A program made the translations under genes and the position numbers. Source: 0-14-0-20-45-22 sp041645495 (GTDB lineage: Bacteria > Fidelibacterota > UBA2242). From it: 24,523 bases of DNA. Of the stretch, positions 8,224 through 15,712 are shown one piece after another. The notes under the pieces are model-generated. The model was not told the DNA's origin and ran no database searches. It was given only the letters and a program-made list of their open reading frames with translations. The DNA is taken from contig JBAZPZ010000025.1 of NCBI GenBank assembly GCA_041645495.1, positions 1-24,523 on the forward strand. The letters are read 5' to 3'. Within the stretch, counting starts at the first letter, position 1. Every line of letters starts with the position of its first letter.

Positions 8224-9129
8224 CTACCGTTCGAATGCAAATCGGACAAAGCCGTCATGTTCCTTGATGAGCCGCCGCGCTTCTTCGAGAGAAACGCCTT
8301 TTTTGACCATCACGACGGCTTCCTTGACATGTTTATCCGCCTTCGTCAGTGCATCGAATGCATCCTGATAACCCAGCCCGGTCAACTCGGAAATGATCCG
8401 CGTGCCGCGATCGACTAATTTGGTATTGATCGCCTGATGGTCGATCATATAATTGCCATAGACTTTGCCGGTCTTGATCATCGCCGTCGTCGTGATCATG
8501 TTGAGCACCATTTTTGTAGCGGTGCCGGCTTTCATTCGCGTCGAGCCGGTGACCAATTCCGGTCCGACCAGCACTTCGATAACGACATCGGCAACTACGC
8601 CAAGCCCTTCTTTGGGCGTGCAGGTAAAAAAGATCGTCTTACAACCGATTGACCGTGCATATTGGATGGCGCCATGTACATATGGCGTCGTTCCGCCGGT
8701 GGCAATTCCCATGAGAACGTCCGTCGGTTGGAGGCCGTTTGCCTGACAATCTTCGGCGCCTTTTTCCGGATAATCTTCCGCCCCTTCGACGGATTGACGC
8801 AATGCGATCCAACCTCCGGCAATCATTCCCTGAACCAGGTCTTTGGGAACGGAATACGTCGGCGGACATTCGCTTGCATCCAAAACACCCAACCGTCCGC
8901 TTGTACCGGCGCCGATATACCGAAGTCTTCCGCCGGTTTTGAAGGCTCTGGTCACGATTTCGGTCGCTTGAACGATCTGCGGAATCGCCTTCTGAATCGC
9001 CAAATGGATCGTCCCGTCTTCCTCATTGATCAACCGGATGATCCGGTCGGTGCTCAACGTATCGATCATTTCGCTTTTCGGATTGACTTTCTCGGTCAGG
9101 ATTCCGCTTCGGTTGAGAATTTTCTGCAT
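8224..9129 (-). CDS. murQ: N-acetylmuramic acid 6-phosphate etherase
   Basis: Cleaves the D-lactyl ether of MurNAc-6-phosphate to give GlcNAc-6-phosphate and D-lactate, a step in peptidoglycan recycling. SIS-fold protein of 301 residues. The signature GAGTSGRLGVLDASECPP at 73-90 holds the catalytic Glu87. The second phosphate-binding loop reads ATGGTTPYV, where many homologues have AASGRTPYV. The later VTGSTRMKAGTATK segment is typical. An upstream in-frame ATG at 9147 exists, but the start at 9129 is preferred: GGAG lies 8 bases ahead, and that Shine-Dalgarno overlaps the earlier ATG. anmK follows, making the anhMurNAc to GlcNAc-6-P route complete except for transport and later amino-sugar genes, which are not seen here. 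Confidence 0.96.
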   Translation of the reverse strand: MQKILNRSGILTEKVNPKSEMIDTLSTDRIIRLINEEDGTIHLAIQKAIPQIVQATEIVTRAFKTGGRLRYIGAGTSGRLGVLDASECPPTYSVPKDLVQGMIAGGWIALRQSVEGAEDYPEKGAEDCQANGLQPTDVLMGIATGGTTPYVHGAIQYARSIGCKTIFFTCTPKEGLGVVADVVIEVLVGPELVTGSTRMKAGTATKMVLNMITTTAMIKTGKVYGNYMIDHQAINTKLVDRGTRIISELTGLGYQDAFDALTKADKHVKEAVVMVKKGVSLEEARRLIKEHDGFVRFAFER

Positions 9130-9160
9130 GATTTGAACTCCATTCAACTAAAAAAACAAA

Positions 9161-9189
9161 ACAATAAGACTCATATAAAATAGACAAAA
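9161..9189 (-). promoter_or_regulatory. Possible promoter for murQ-anmK
   Basis: The 118-base spacer between the S9 peptidase and murQ is AT-rich in its right-to-left half. On the - strand, TTTTGT (9189-9184) and TATTGT (9166-9161) are 17 bases apart, a weak match to -35/-10 elements about 31 bases ahead of the murQ start. It is tentative: AT-rich sequence gives such matches by chance. Confidence 0.22.
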
Positions 9190-9247
9190 CGGATTGGGAT
9201 TAAAAGCACTTCCATCACCTCGGATCGCCGGTCGATGCTCTGCTTCA

Positions 9248-11299
9248 TCACTGAAGATAGGTTTTCAGCCAGTCAAAAACCGTCTGATGCCAGAACCGGC
9301 TGTTATGCGGTTTGAGAACCCAATGGCCTTCATCCGGGAACAATACTAATTTTGCGGGCACGCCCAATTTCCGTAAAGCCGTAAAAACCATCAATCCCTG
9401 GCTGAAATCAAGACGATAGTCCTTTTCACCGTGAATCACCAGCATCGGCGTTTTAAAATTCCCGATATAATTATCACACGAATATTTTTCATACTGTTCC
9501 GGCGAGTTCCAGAATGCGCCGCCGTATTCCCATTCGGGAAACCATAGTTCTTCCGTCGTCAGGTACATCGCATATAAATTGAACGAACCATCATGATTGA
9601 CGAGAGTTTTGAACGGATATTTGAAATCGTCCATGTGCCCTTCCATCCAGTTCATCATGTACCCGCCGTATGACGCGCCCGCCGCCGCCAACTTGTCTTT
9701 GTCGATAAAATCGAACTTCTCGATCACGTATTTTTCGCCGGCGACCAAATCCTCAAACGGTTTCCCACCCCAATCCAGCGAAATTGCATCTGTAAATTTT
9801 TGACCGTACCCGGTGCTTCCACGCTGGTTGATGGCGACGATCACCATTCCTTGAGCCGCCCATAGCTGGAGGTTCCAGCGATAATGCCAGCTGTCGTTCC
9901 ATTGGCCTTGCGGCCCACCGTGAACCATCATCACCATCGGATATTTTTTCGTCTTGTCAAAATTCGGCGGCTTGATCAGGAATCCATGAATTTGCGTGTT
10001 GTCTTTACTGACAAACCGGAAATCTTCGATCGGGTTCATATCGACGTCTGCGAGTAGTTCGGAATTGAAATTCGTCAATTGCTTGCTTTTTCCGTCGGAA
10101 ACCGACGTGATGAAAACCTCGTTGGGCATCGTCGTCGTCTGATGCAAATAGGCGAATGTCTTTCCGTCCGGGCTGACTGTGACGGTTGAATTGGACCCAT
10201 CCGAAACGATCGGTTTGAATGTCAGCGTGCGAACATCCAGCAATAATATCCTGTCGCGTCCTTCCTGTTCGGCTTCAATGATTATATTTCCCGAACCGGG
10301 CGACCATTGATAGGTCGAAACCGAGATTTCCGATTTGTCGGTTAAATTGACGAGTTCGTCGGTTTTCAAGTTTTTCAGGAACAAATCCTTTTTATCGGCT
10401 TCGAATCCGGTGCGTTTCATGGATAAAAACGATAGAAACTTCCCATCCGGAGAAAATTTCGGTTGCTGGTCGTTTCCCTTGAAATCGCGGTCTTTTTTCG
10501 ACGCGGTTATCAACGTCGTTACTCCGCCGGAAACTGGTGTTGACCAGATGTCGTTGTTCGTACTGACGGCAACTACCGGTTCGTGATTGCTTGTAAAAAC
10601 CAATTCTTTTGAGTCTGGTGAAAATGTGTAGCCTTCGCCCAGCGCGATCGGCGGCGCATCAAAATTGCCGGGTGTCACGTCGGTAAATTCGCGCGTTTGA
10701 ACGTTCAGAACGAACAGATGAGATCGTTTATGATCCCACCATTCGTCCCAATGCCGGAACATCAGATCGTCGTAAACGCGCGCCTTGACGAGACTTTTCT
10801 CGGCGGATTTATCGCGTTCTTCGGCGGTTTTTTGATCCGGGCTATCGGGATAGACTCTTGACGAAAAGGCGATATGTTCTCCATCGCTTGACCATAAGAA
10901 GTCGTTCACGCCGGTAAAATGGGTCGTCAACTGTTCCGGTTCGCCGCCATCCATCGGAAGAATCCAGATTTGCATCGTTCCGGTACGGGCGGATAAAAAG
11001 GCCAATTTCTTACCGTCGGGCGACCATGCTGGCGACGAACTGGATGCCGTATGAGACGTAAGTTGTTTTAGCCCGGTTCCATCGACGCCGACGCGCCATA
11101 ATTCGGTGTGACTTTTATTCTCGGTCAGATTCATCGAAGTTACAGCAAATGCGATCCATTTCCCGTCGGGAGAAAACTGCGGTGTCACGAGTCTTTGGCA
11201 GGCCAGCAGATCGTCGATCGTCAGGGCTCTTTTTGGCGTTGGCGCAGAAACGGCGGCGCTAATCATTATGAGCGCTACCAGATATGTTTTCATGCGCAT
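9248..11299 (-). CDS. Secreted S9-family (prolyl oligopeptidase-like) peptidase
   Basis: Exported serine peptidase of 683 residues, resembling dipeptidyl/acylaminoacyl peptidases of the S9C group. A short signal peptide covers residues 1-19 (hydrophobic YLVALIMISAAVSA). Residues 30-410 form a TolB/PD40-type beta-propeller with repeated FSPDGK/WSPDGK blades. The alpha/beta-hydrolase domain (about 430-683) has an HGGPQG oxyanion segment, nucleophile Ser543 in GASYGGYM, Asp627 in HGEKDYR and His659 in DEGHW. The start has AAGGAG 5 bases ahead; a second ATG two codons later is possible. A Pro follows the most obvious cleavage position (VSA-P), so the exact signal peptidase site is uncertain. The gene ends in tandem stops (TGATGA). 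Likely role: peptide scavenging outside the cytoplasm. Confidence 0.93.
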   Translation of the reverse strand: MRMKTYLVALIMISAAVSAPTPKRALTIDDLLACQRLVTPQFSPDGKWIAFAVTSMNLTENKSHTELWRVGVDGTGLKQLTSHTASSSSPAWSPDGKKLAFLSARTGTMQIWILPMDGGEPEQLTTHFTGVNDFLWSSDGEHIAFSSRVYPDSPDQKTAEERDKSAEKSLVKARVYDDLMFRHWDEWWDHKRSHLFVLNVQTREFTDVTPGNFDAPPIALGEGYTFSPDSKELVFTSNHEPVVAVSTNNDIWSTPVSGGVTTLITASKKDRDFKGNDQQPKFSPDGKFLSFLSMKRTGFEADKKDLFLKNLKTDELVNLTDKSEISVSTYQWSPGSGNIIIEAEQEGRDRILLLDVRTLTFKPIVSDGSNSTVTVSPDGKTFAYLHQTTTMPNEVFITSVSDGKSKQLTNFNSELLADVDMNPIEDFRFVSKDNTQIHGFLIKPPNFDKTKKYPMVMMVHGGPQGQWNDSWHYRWNLQLWAAQGMVIVAINQRGSTGYGQKFTDAISLDWGGKPFEDLVAGEKYVIEKFDFIDKDKLAAAGASYGGYMMNWMEGHMDDFKYPFKTLVNHDGSFNLYAMYLTTEELWFPEWEYGGAFWNSPEQYEKYSCDNYIGNFKTPMLVIHGEKDYRLDFSQGLMVFTALRKLGVPAKLVLFPDEGHWVLKPHNSRFWHQTVFDWLKTYLQ

Positions 11300-11336
11300 G
11301 ATTACTCCTTATCAAAATCAAACAAACCATCGGAGA

Positions 11337-12746
11337 CTATTTTTCGCAGGCAGTAATAATCTCGTGAAAAACCTCGTTACCTTCTTTCAGCGTTCGCTCC
11401 TGCGTCTCGCGATCTACATGGAACAGCCCGAATTTTCTTTCGTAGCCTTCCGTCCATTCGAAGGAGTCCATAAGCGATCCGTAAAGATAACCGCGAACGT
11501 CGTATTTGTCGGAAATCGCTTCGTTGACCGCATCGATGTGTTCCAGAATGAACCGTCGTCGCATCACCGGATCGTTGGAGTCGATGATATTTCCGGTGAC
11601 GTAGATCGGAACACCGAGACGATTGACAGTCCGAATTGCGCGATACAAACCGGCCGGATAAATCGTCCATCCGTTATCGGCGATCGGCAACATCAGACTG
11701 GCGTCGGATTTTATTTCGAGTCCATGGTTCCATCGAAATTTACACTCCTCTTCACGAGTGTAATTCACGCCGATCCAATCGACGGAATTTTCGAGACGAG
11801 GATAATCTTCCCGAAGCGCGAAACCTTTGGCGGTTCTGAAAGTAAATTTTCCCGTCAGCAATGCCTGAATGACGGACTGGTTCGCCTGCTGATCTTTATA
11901 CCAGGCGGCAAGCCAGTCGGTAATTAGCCATCTGTGCGCCGGATCGAAAATCGGGACATGCTGAACGAGTCCGACCTGACAGGGAATTCCGTCTCCGTCT
12001 GCGTCAAACCGGTCGATGTCGTGAATCGCGTAATAGGCTTCGGCATGCGCTTTCATGATGTTCGACAGCACGCGCCCGCAGAGCGACGGTTCGGTTTGTC
12101 CCGGCGGATAAATTCCTTCCAGCCATCCACGCGTCGCGTAGGCGGCCGGCTCGTCGATCGTCGCCCAAAAATCAACCAATTTCCCCAACGATTCTCCCAC
12201 ACGATAGGCGTAGTCGGTAAATCGTTTGATGGAATCCGGATTCTCGAAACCTCCACACTCGCAAAACCAGATCGGCGATGAAAAATGATGAAGCGAAACG
12301 ATCGGCGTGACGGATTCCTGGCGCAAAAACGCGCACATTTCCTGATAATGATCGAGCGCCGGTTGATTCCATTGACCGGCAGTGGGTTCGATGCGGCTCC
12401 ATTCGACGGAAAAATGATAGGCGTTGCCGCCCTGACTTTTCAACAACCGGATGTCGTCCTGAAAACGATTCCAATGATCGACTGCGATCCCGGCAGTTTG
12501 TCCGTCACGGATTCGGGAATCGCCGTTTTTGTTGAACGAATTCTCCCAGAGATTCCAATCCGTTTGAGCGGTTCCGCCTTCGACCTGATAGGCGGACGTT
12601 GACGCTCCCCACAGAAATCCGCGGGGAAACCGAAATTTGTCCAGCCGGACATTCTCGATGTTCCATCTGAAACCAGCGTTTCGGTAATTCAGCCATATCG
12701 TGATCGCCGCTATGACATAAAATAAAAAGAGGATCAGATTACGCAT
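11337..12746 (-). CDS. Membrane-anchored GH1-family protein lacking the catalytic nucleophile
   Basis: Glycoside hydrolase family 1 (beta-glucosidase-like) TIM barrel of 469 residues. An N-terminal hydrophobic helix (about 4-19) looks like an uncleaved anchor. Family motifs are plain: FLWGASTSAYQVEGG (44-58), HFSVEWSRIEP (111-121), SLHHFSSP, acid/base Glu199 in WATIDEP (usually TxNEP), GVNYT with Tyr329, and GSLMDSFEWTEGYERKFGL near the C terminus. At the nucleophile site the usual ITENG reads VTGNI: Gly385 (codon GGA at 11594-11592) replaces Glu. Flanking residues align without gaps, so no frameshift is needed. The expected retaining hydrolysis should be impaired; it could be a transglycosylase-like, binding or regulatory protein. 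An Asp-rich DADGDG loop lies at 248-253. It is 37 bases upstream of the S9 peptidase. Family assignment is firm, function unknown. Confidence 0.9.
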   Translation of the reverse strand: MRNLILFLFYVIAAITIWLNYRNAGFRWNIENVRLDKFRFPRGFLWGASTSAYQVEGGTAQTDWNLWENSFNKNGDSRIRDGQTAGIAVDHWNRFQDDIRLLKSQGGNAYHFSVEWSRIEPTAGQWNQPALDHYQEMCAFLRQESVTPIVSLHHFSSPIWFCECGGFENPDSIKRFTDYAYRVGESLGKLVDFWATIDEPAAYATRGWLEGIYPPGQTEPSLCGRVLSNIMKAHAEAYYAIHDIDRFDADGDGIPCQVGLVQHVPIFDPAHRWLITDWLAAWYKDQQANQSVIQALLTGKFTFRTAKGFALREDYPRLENSVDWIGVNYTREEECKFRWNHGLEIKSDASLMLPIADNGWTIYPAGLYRAIRTVNRLGVPIYVTGNIIDSNDPVMRRRFILEHIDAVNEAISDKYDVRGYLYGSLMDSFEWTEGYERKFGLFHVDRETQERTLKEGNEVFHEIITACEK

Positions 12747-12964
12747 TTCGCCACGCTGTTTTTGAATGATAGTCCGGTTTTAAAAATTGTGAGTAAGTGG
12801 CAGATGTTTCCGAGACCGTTGGTATATTCATTTTTCCTCAAAGTTCTCGTCGAAAATATCCGATAGGAAAACATTAAAGATTCGCAAATTCCGCAAGGAA
12901 AAGAACCGAAGGGAAATGACCGTTCCGATAGCGAAAAGGCGAATTTCACGGCTGCACCATCTTG
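12747..12964. other. Spacer between lgt and the GH1 gene
   Basis: This 218-base gap is the longest non-coding stretch in the window. I see no convincing terminator hairpin with a T-run and no strong -35/-10 pair. A 71-codon open frame crosses it on the - strand but overlaps the GH1 start and resembles no protein I know. The length suggests a separate promoter for the GH1 and peptidase genes, but no element can be placed with confidence. Confidence 0.5.
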
Positions 12965-13717
12965 CTATTTCTTCTTCCGTTCTTTCGTGAAAAAGACAAG
13001 AAGCACGACACCCGCCAAAGCGATCGCGATGGATGTAAACTGCGCGGAACTCAATCCAAACGCATATCTCGGGTTGACGCGCAGAAACTCGATGAAAAAC
13101 CGTTCCGCGCCGGCGAGGATCAAATAGAGTCCGAAGGTCGTTCCGTCTTTATGAGTGCGGGGACGAATGACCTTGACCAAAACGAAGAAAAGAATCAGAT
13201 TCAACGCGGCTTCGTACAGTTGCGTTGGATGAACCGGAAAATCGGCGGGTGGCGAAGCGTAGGGAAAAGTGATCGCCCACGGCAGATCGCACGCTTTCCC
13301 GTGACAGCAACCGGCTAAAAAACATCCGATCCGTCCGAACGCCTGACCGATGAACATCGTCGGAATGATATTGTCGCCATGAACGAGAATCGATTTTTTC
13401 GATCTGGTTAAATAAACGATGACGGCTATTGCGCCACCGATCAATCCGCCGTGAAAAACCAGTCCGGAACCGGTAATGATCATCCCAAACGGATCGATAA
13501 GGAATTCTGACAGGTTTTCGATGATGTAAAATATCTTCGCGCCGACAATTCCGCTGATGGCTGCCCAAAAGACGGTGTTGCTGGCAAAATCCGGGTTCTC
13601 GCCGCGCTTCCGATATTCACGTTGCAACAGATAATAGCAGGTTAAAAAACCCATCGCCATCATGAATCCGTATGAATAGAGCGTCACCGGACCGAGTTTT
13701 ATAAGAATCGGATGCAT
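12965..13717 (-). CDS. lgt: Prolipoprotein diacylglyceryl transferase
   Basis: Inner-membrane enzyme moving diacylglyceryl from phosphatidylglycerol to the lipobox Cys of prolipoproteins, the first step of lipoprotein maturation. It has 250 residues with several hydrophobic helices. Visible motifs: SYGFMMAMGF in the first helix, FHGGLIGG with His89, the Lgt signature GRIGCFLAGCCHG (128-140, Arg129), HPTQLYEA at 163-170, and Arg in AERFFIEFLRVN. The Cys-rich version of the signature is a common variant outside the enterobacteria. The start has TGAGGAAACC just upstream, and the Shine-Dalgarno lies immediately after the nitroreductase stop, 12 bases away, so the genes are probably co-transcribed. 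It ends in a very basic KERKKK tail. Confidence 0.96.
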   Translation of the reverse strand: MHPILIKLGPVTLYSYGFMMAMGFLTCYYLLQREYRKRGENPDFASNTVFWAAISGIVGAKIFYIIENLSEFLIDPFGMIITGSGLVFHGGLIGGAIAVIVYLTRSKKSILVHGDNIIPTMFIGQAFGRIGCFLAGCCHGKACDLPWAITFPYASPPADFPVHPTQLYEAALNLILFFVLVKVIRPRTHKDGTTFGLYLILAGAERFFIEFLRVNPRYAFGLSSAQFTSIAIALAGVVLLVFFTKERKKK

Positions 13718-13729
13718 GGTTTCCTCAAG

Positions 13730-14338
13730 TTAATCGATCCAGCGATCCACGCGAAGGATCTCGTTTAATGAACGTTTCGGCACGTGGAGAACGTCCGATT
13801 CATCTTTCCAGTACCGAACATCGTCGGTCATTTTTTCGACGACTGGCGTCTCGGCCGGATAACCGCAGGCGATGATGGAATCGATGAGCAATCGCTCGGG
13901 AATCCGAAGCAGTCGCCGCAACTTTTCACGATCGACGGACGCAATCCAGCAAGTTCCGATGCCAAGGCTCCATGCGGCCAGAATGAAATTTTCAATCGCC
14001 GCTCCGGCGTTATGTTCCGCCGGTAAATCGGTCGTCTCCCGATCGATCATCGTCACGAAATAAGCCGTTGGCGTTTTTCCCGGTTTCGGATTTCCTGCCG
14101 GTCGTATATATCCCGCCCAACTGAGCAACGGGAAAATATCATCAACCAGTTTTCGATCCCGAACGAGTAGAAATTTCAGCGGTTGGAGGTTTTTTCCGGA
14201 TGGCGCCAGTCCGGCGCATTCAGCGCACTTCAGCAAATCGTCGAGCGGAATTTCCGTTTGATCGAATTGCCGGATCGTGCGCCGAGTTCGAATCAGTTCA
14301 ATCATCTGATCGGCGGCGGCTTTCGTTTTTTGATTCAT
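13730..14338 (-). CDS. Nitroreductase-family flavoprotein
   Basis: FMN-dependent oxidoreductase-type protein of 202 residues. Family features: ELIRTRRTIRQF near residues 14-25 (FMN phosphate contacts), APSGKNLQPLKF around 45-56, the central helix AAIENFILAAWSLGIGTCWI, and IIACGYPAETP near 155-165. The substrate cannot be deduced: members reduce nitro compounds, quinones or flavins, or act in specialised dehalogenation or cofactor steps. It is placed between a cyclic-nucleotide-binding protein (15-base gap) and lgt (12-base gap), so expression is likely shared. The Shine-Dalgarno is weak; a second Met at codon 12 is a less likely start because the N-terminal helix would be shortened. Confidence 0.88.
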   Translation of the reverse strand: MNQKTKAAADQMIELIRTRRTIRQFDQTEIPLDDLLKCAECAGLAPSGKNLQPLKFLLVRDRKLVDDIFPLLSWAGYIRPAGNPKPGKTPTAYFVTMIDRETTDLPAEHNAGAAIENFILAAWSLGIGTCWIASVDREKLRRLLRIPERLLIDSIIACGYPAETPVVEKMTDDVRYWKDESDVLHVPKRSLNEILRVDRWID

Positions 14339-14353
14339 CGTCGGAAACCGAGA

Positions 14354-14809
14354 TTATAAAATGGCGTTTCGGACTTCGTGATTCATTTTTCTCAATCGGG
14401 CAGTCAGCGTTCGGGCAAGATTCCGCATGATGAGAAATCCGACATGTTCATGATTCTCTAAAAAACGGTGAAAATCGAGATGCGCGGCAACGATCAGGTC
14501 AATATCTTCCTCGGCGATGAGCGTTGCCGAACGTTCGGCGCCGTCCAGCATGGAAAACTCACCGAAGATGTCGCCATCCTTCAGGGTCGTGATCTTCTCT
14601 GATTCGCCGAGATGCACTTTGGAATAGATGACGACATTAACGACACCTTTCGCAATTACATAAATGTCGTTGCTGGTTTCGCCTTCACGAAAAATGACAT
14701 CTTCGTTATGAAAGTGAACGCTTTGAAAAATATCGGCTAAAGCGTCGATCTCGCGATCCGTCAGACCGTTAGTGATTTCACATCGTCTTAATATTTCCCG
14801 CTTGTCCAT
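14354..14809 (-). CDS. Stand-alone cyclic-nucleotide-binding domain protein
   Basis: A single cNMP-binding (CAP_ED) beta-barrel of 151 residues. The phosphate-binding cassette is GEFSMLDGAERSATL at 83-97, with Glu84 and Arg93, the residues that hold ribose and cyclic phosphate in CRP-type domains; Pro before the Arg is replaced by Glu. Upstream strands include VIFREGETSNDIYVIAKG (38-55). There is no DNA-binding helix-turn-helix after the barrel, so it is not a CRP-type regulator on its own; a partner protein is likely. The ATG at 14809 is chosen because AAAGGAG lies 6 bases ahead; an in-frame TTG six bases earlier would touch that site. It lies 15 bases after folD. Ligand identity (cAMP, cGMP or none) is unknown. 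Confidence 0.9.
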   Translation of the reverse strand: MDKREILRRCEITNGLTDREIDALADIFQSVHFHNEDVIFREGETSNDIYVIAKGVVNVVIYSKVHLGESEKITTLKDGDIFGEFSMLDGAERSATLIAEEDIDLIVAAHLDFHRFLENHEHVGFLIMRNLARTLTARLRKMNHEVRNAIL

Positions 14810-14824
14810 ATCCAACTCCTTTTA

Positions 14825-15712
14825 TCATTGGGAGAGTGATTGTTCGGCCAGATAAACGGTGTTTGAAAGCAACATCGAAATGGTCATGACGCCAACTCCG
14901 CCGGGAACCGGCGTTATGGCTTCGGCAATTTCGCTGACTTCCGAATATTTTACATCTCCGACCAGACGGTAACCTTTTACGGTTGTCGCATCTTCAACGC
15001 GGTTCATTCCGACGTCGATGACAACACAGCCCGGCTTGACGAAGGATTTATCGACAAATTCGGCCTTTCCGATGGCGGCGATCAAAATATCCGCCTGACG
15101 GCAAATCGCCTGAATGTCGCGCGTTTGCGTATGGCATAAAGTGACCGTCGCGTTTCCTAACGCACGCTTCTGCAATAACAGATTGGCAATCGGTTTCCCG
15201 ACGATGTTGCTTCTGCCGATCACGACGACATGTTTGCCGGATGGATCGATCCCCGAATATTTCAGCATTATCAGAATTCCGTGCGGCGTGCAGGGAAGCG
15301 GCGCCGTCATTCCTAAAACCATTTTCCCGATATTCGTCGGATGCAGACCGTCGGCGTCTTTATTGGGAGATATTTGGAGAATCGCCTCGTTCGCATCGAG
15401 AGGCGCGGGCAACGGAATTTGAACGAGAATTCCATGAAATCGTTCGTCCCGATTCAACTGCTCGATCAGTTCCTGCAAGGATTGCTGACTCGTGCTTGCT
15501 GGCAGACGATATGTCTGCGAAAACATTCCCATCTCGCGAAAGGCTTTTTCCTTCATCCCGACATAAACCTGCGAAGATGAATCGTCGCCGACGAGAATGA
15601 CGGCTAATCCGGGAACGATCCCGCGCTCTTTCAGCGTCGTAATTCGCGGACGGAGCGATTCTCTGACGATCGCTGATATGGTTTTTCCATCAATGATTCT
15701 TGCCGGACTCAT
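14825..15712 (-). CDS. folD: Bifunctional methylenetetrahydrofolate dehydrogenase/cyclohydrolase
   Basis: Interconverts 5,10-methylene-, methenyl- and 10-formyl-tetrahydrofolate using NADP, feeding one-carbon units to purines and formyl-Met-tRNA. 295 residues. Catalytic residues fall at their E. coli numbers: Lys54 in YVGMKEKA, Gln98 in ILVQIPLP and Asp121 in NKDADG. The dinucleotide fold has GRSNIVGKP at 166-174. The C-terminal signature PGGVGPMT reads PGGVGVMT, with Val275 in place of Pro. The ATG overlaps the rny stop (ATGA), so translation is coupled to RNase Y. The next gene starts 15 bases downstream. Confidence 0.96.
   Translation of the reverse strand: MSPARIIDGKTISAIVRESLRPRITTLKERGIVPGLAVILVGDDSSSQVYVGMKEKAFREMGMFSQTYRLPASTSQQSLQELIEQLNRDERFHGILVQIPLPAPLDANEAILQISPNKDADGLHPTNIGKMVLGMTAPLPCTPHGILIMLKYSGIDPSGKHVVVIGRSNIVGKPIANLLLQKRALGNATVTLCHTQTRDIQAICRQADILIAAIGKAEFVDKSFVKPGCVVIDVGMNRVEDATTVKGYRLVGDVKYSEVSEIAEAITPVPGGVGVMTISMLLSNTVYLAEQSLSQ

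Noticed and set aside
9219..9231. Short GATCGCCGG word shared with 1998-2010 as a possible repeat
   Set aside because: The match is only about ten bases, similar words occur inside genes such as thrS, and no flanking similarity extends it.
12734..12949. A 71-codon open frame on the - strand in the lgt-GH1 spacer
   Set aside because: It overlaps the GH1 start in another frame, has no recognisable motif and no good ribosome site, so chance is the simpler explanation.
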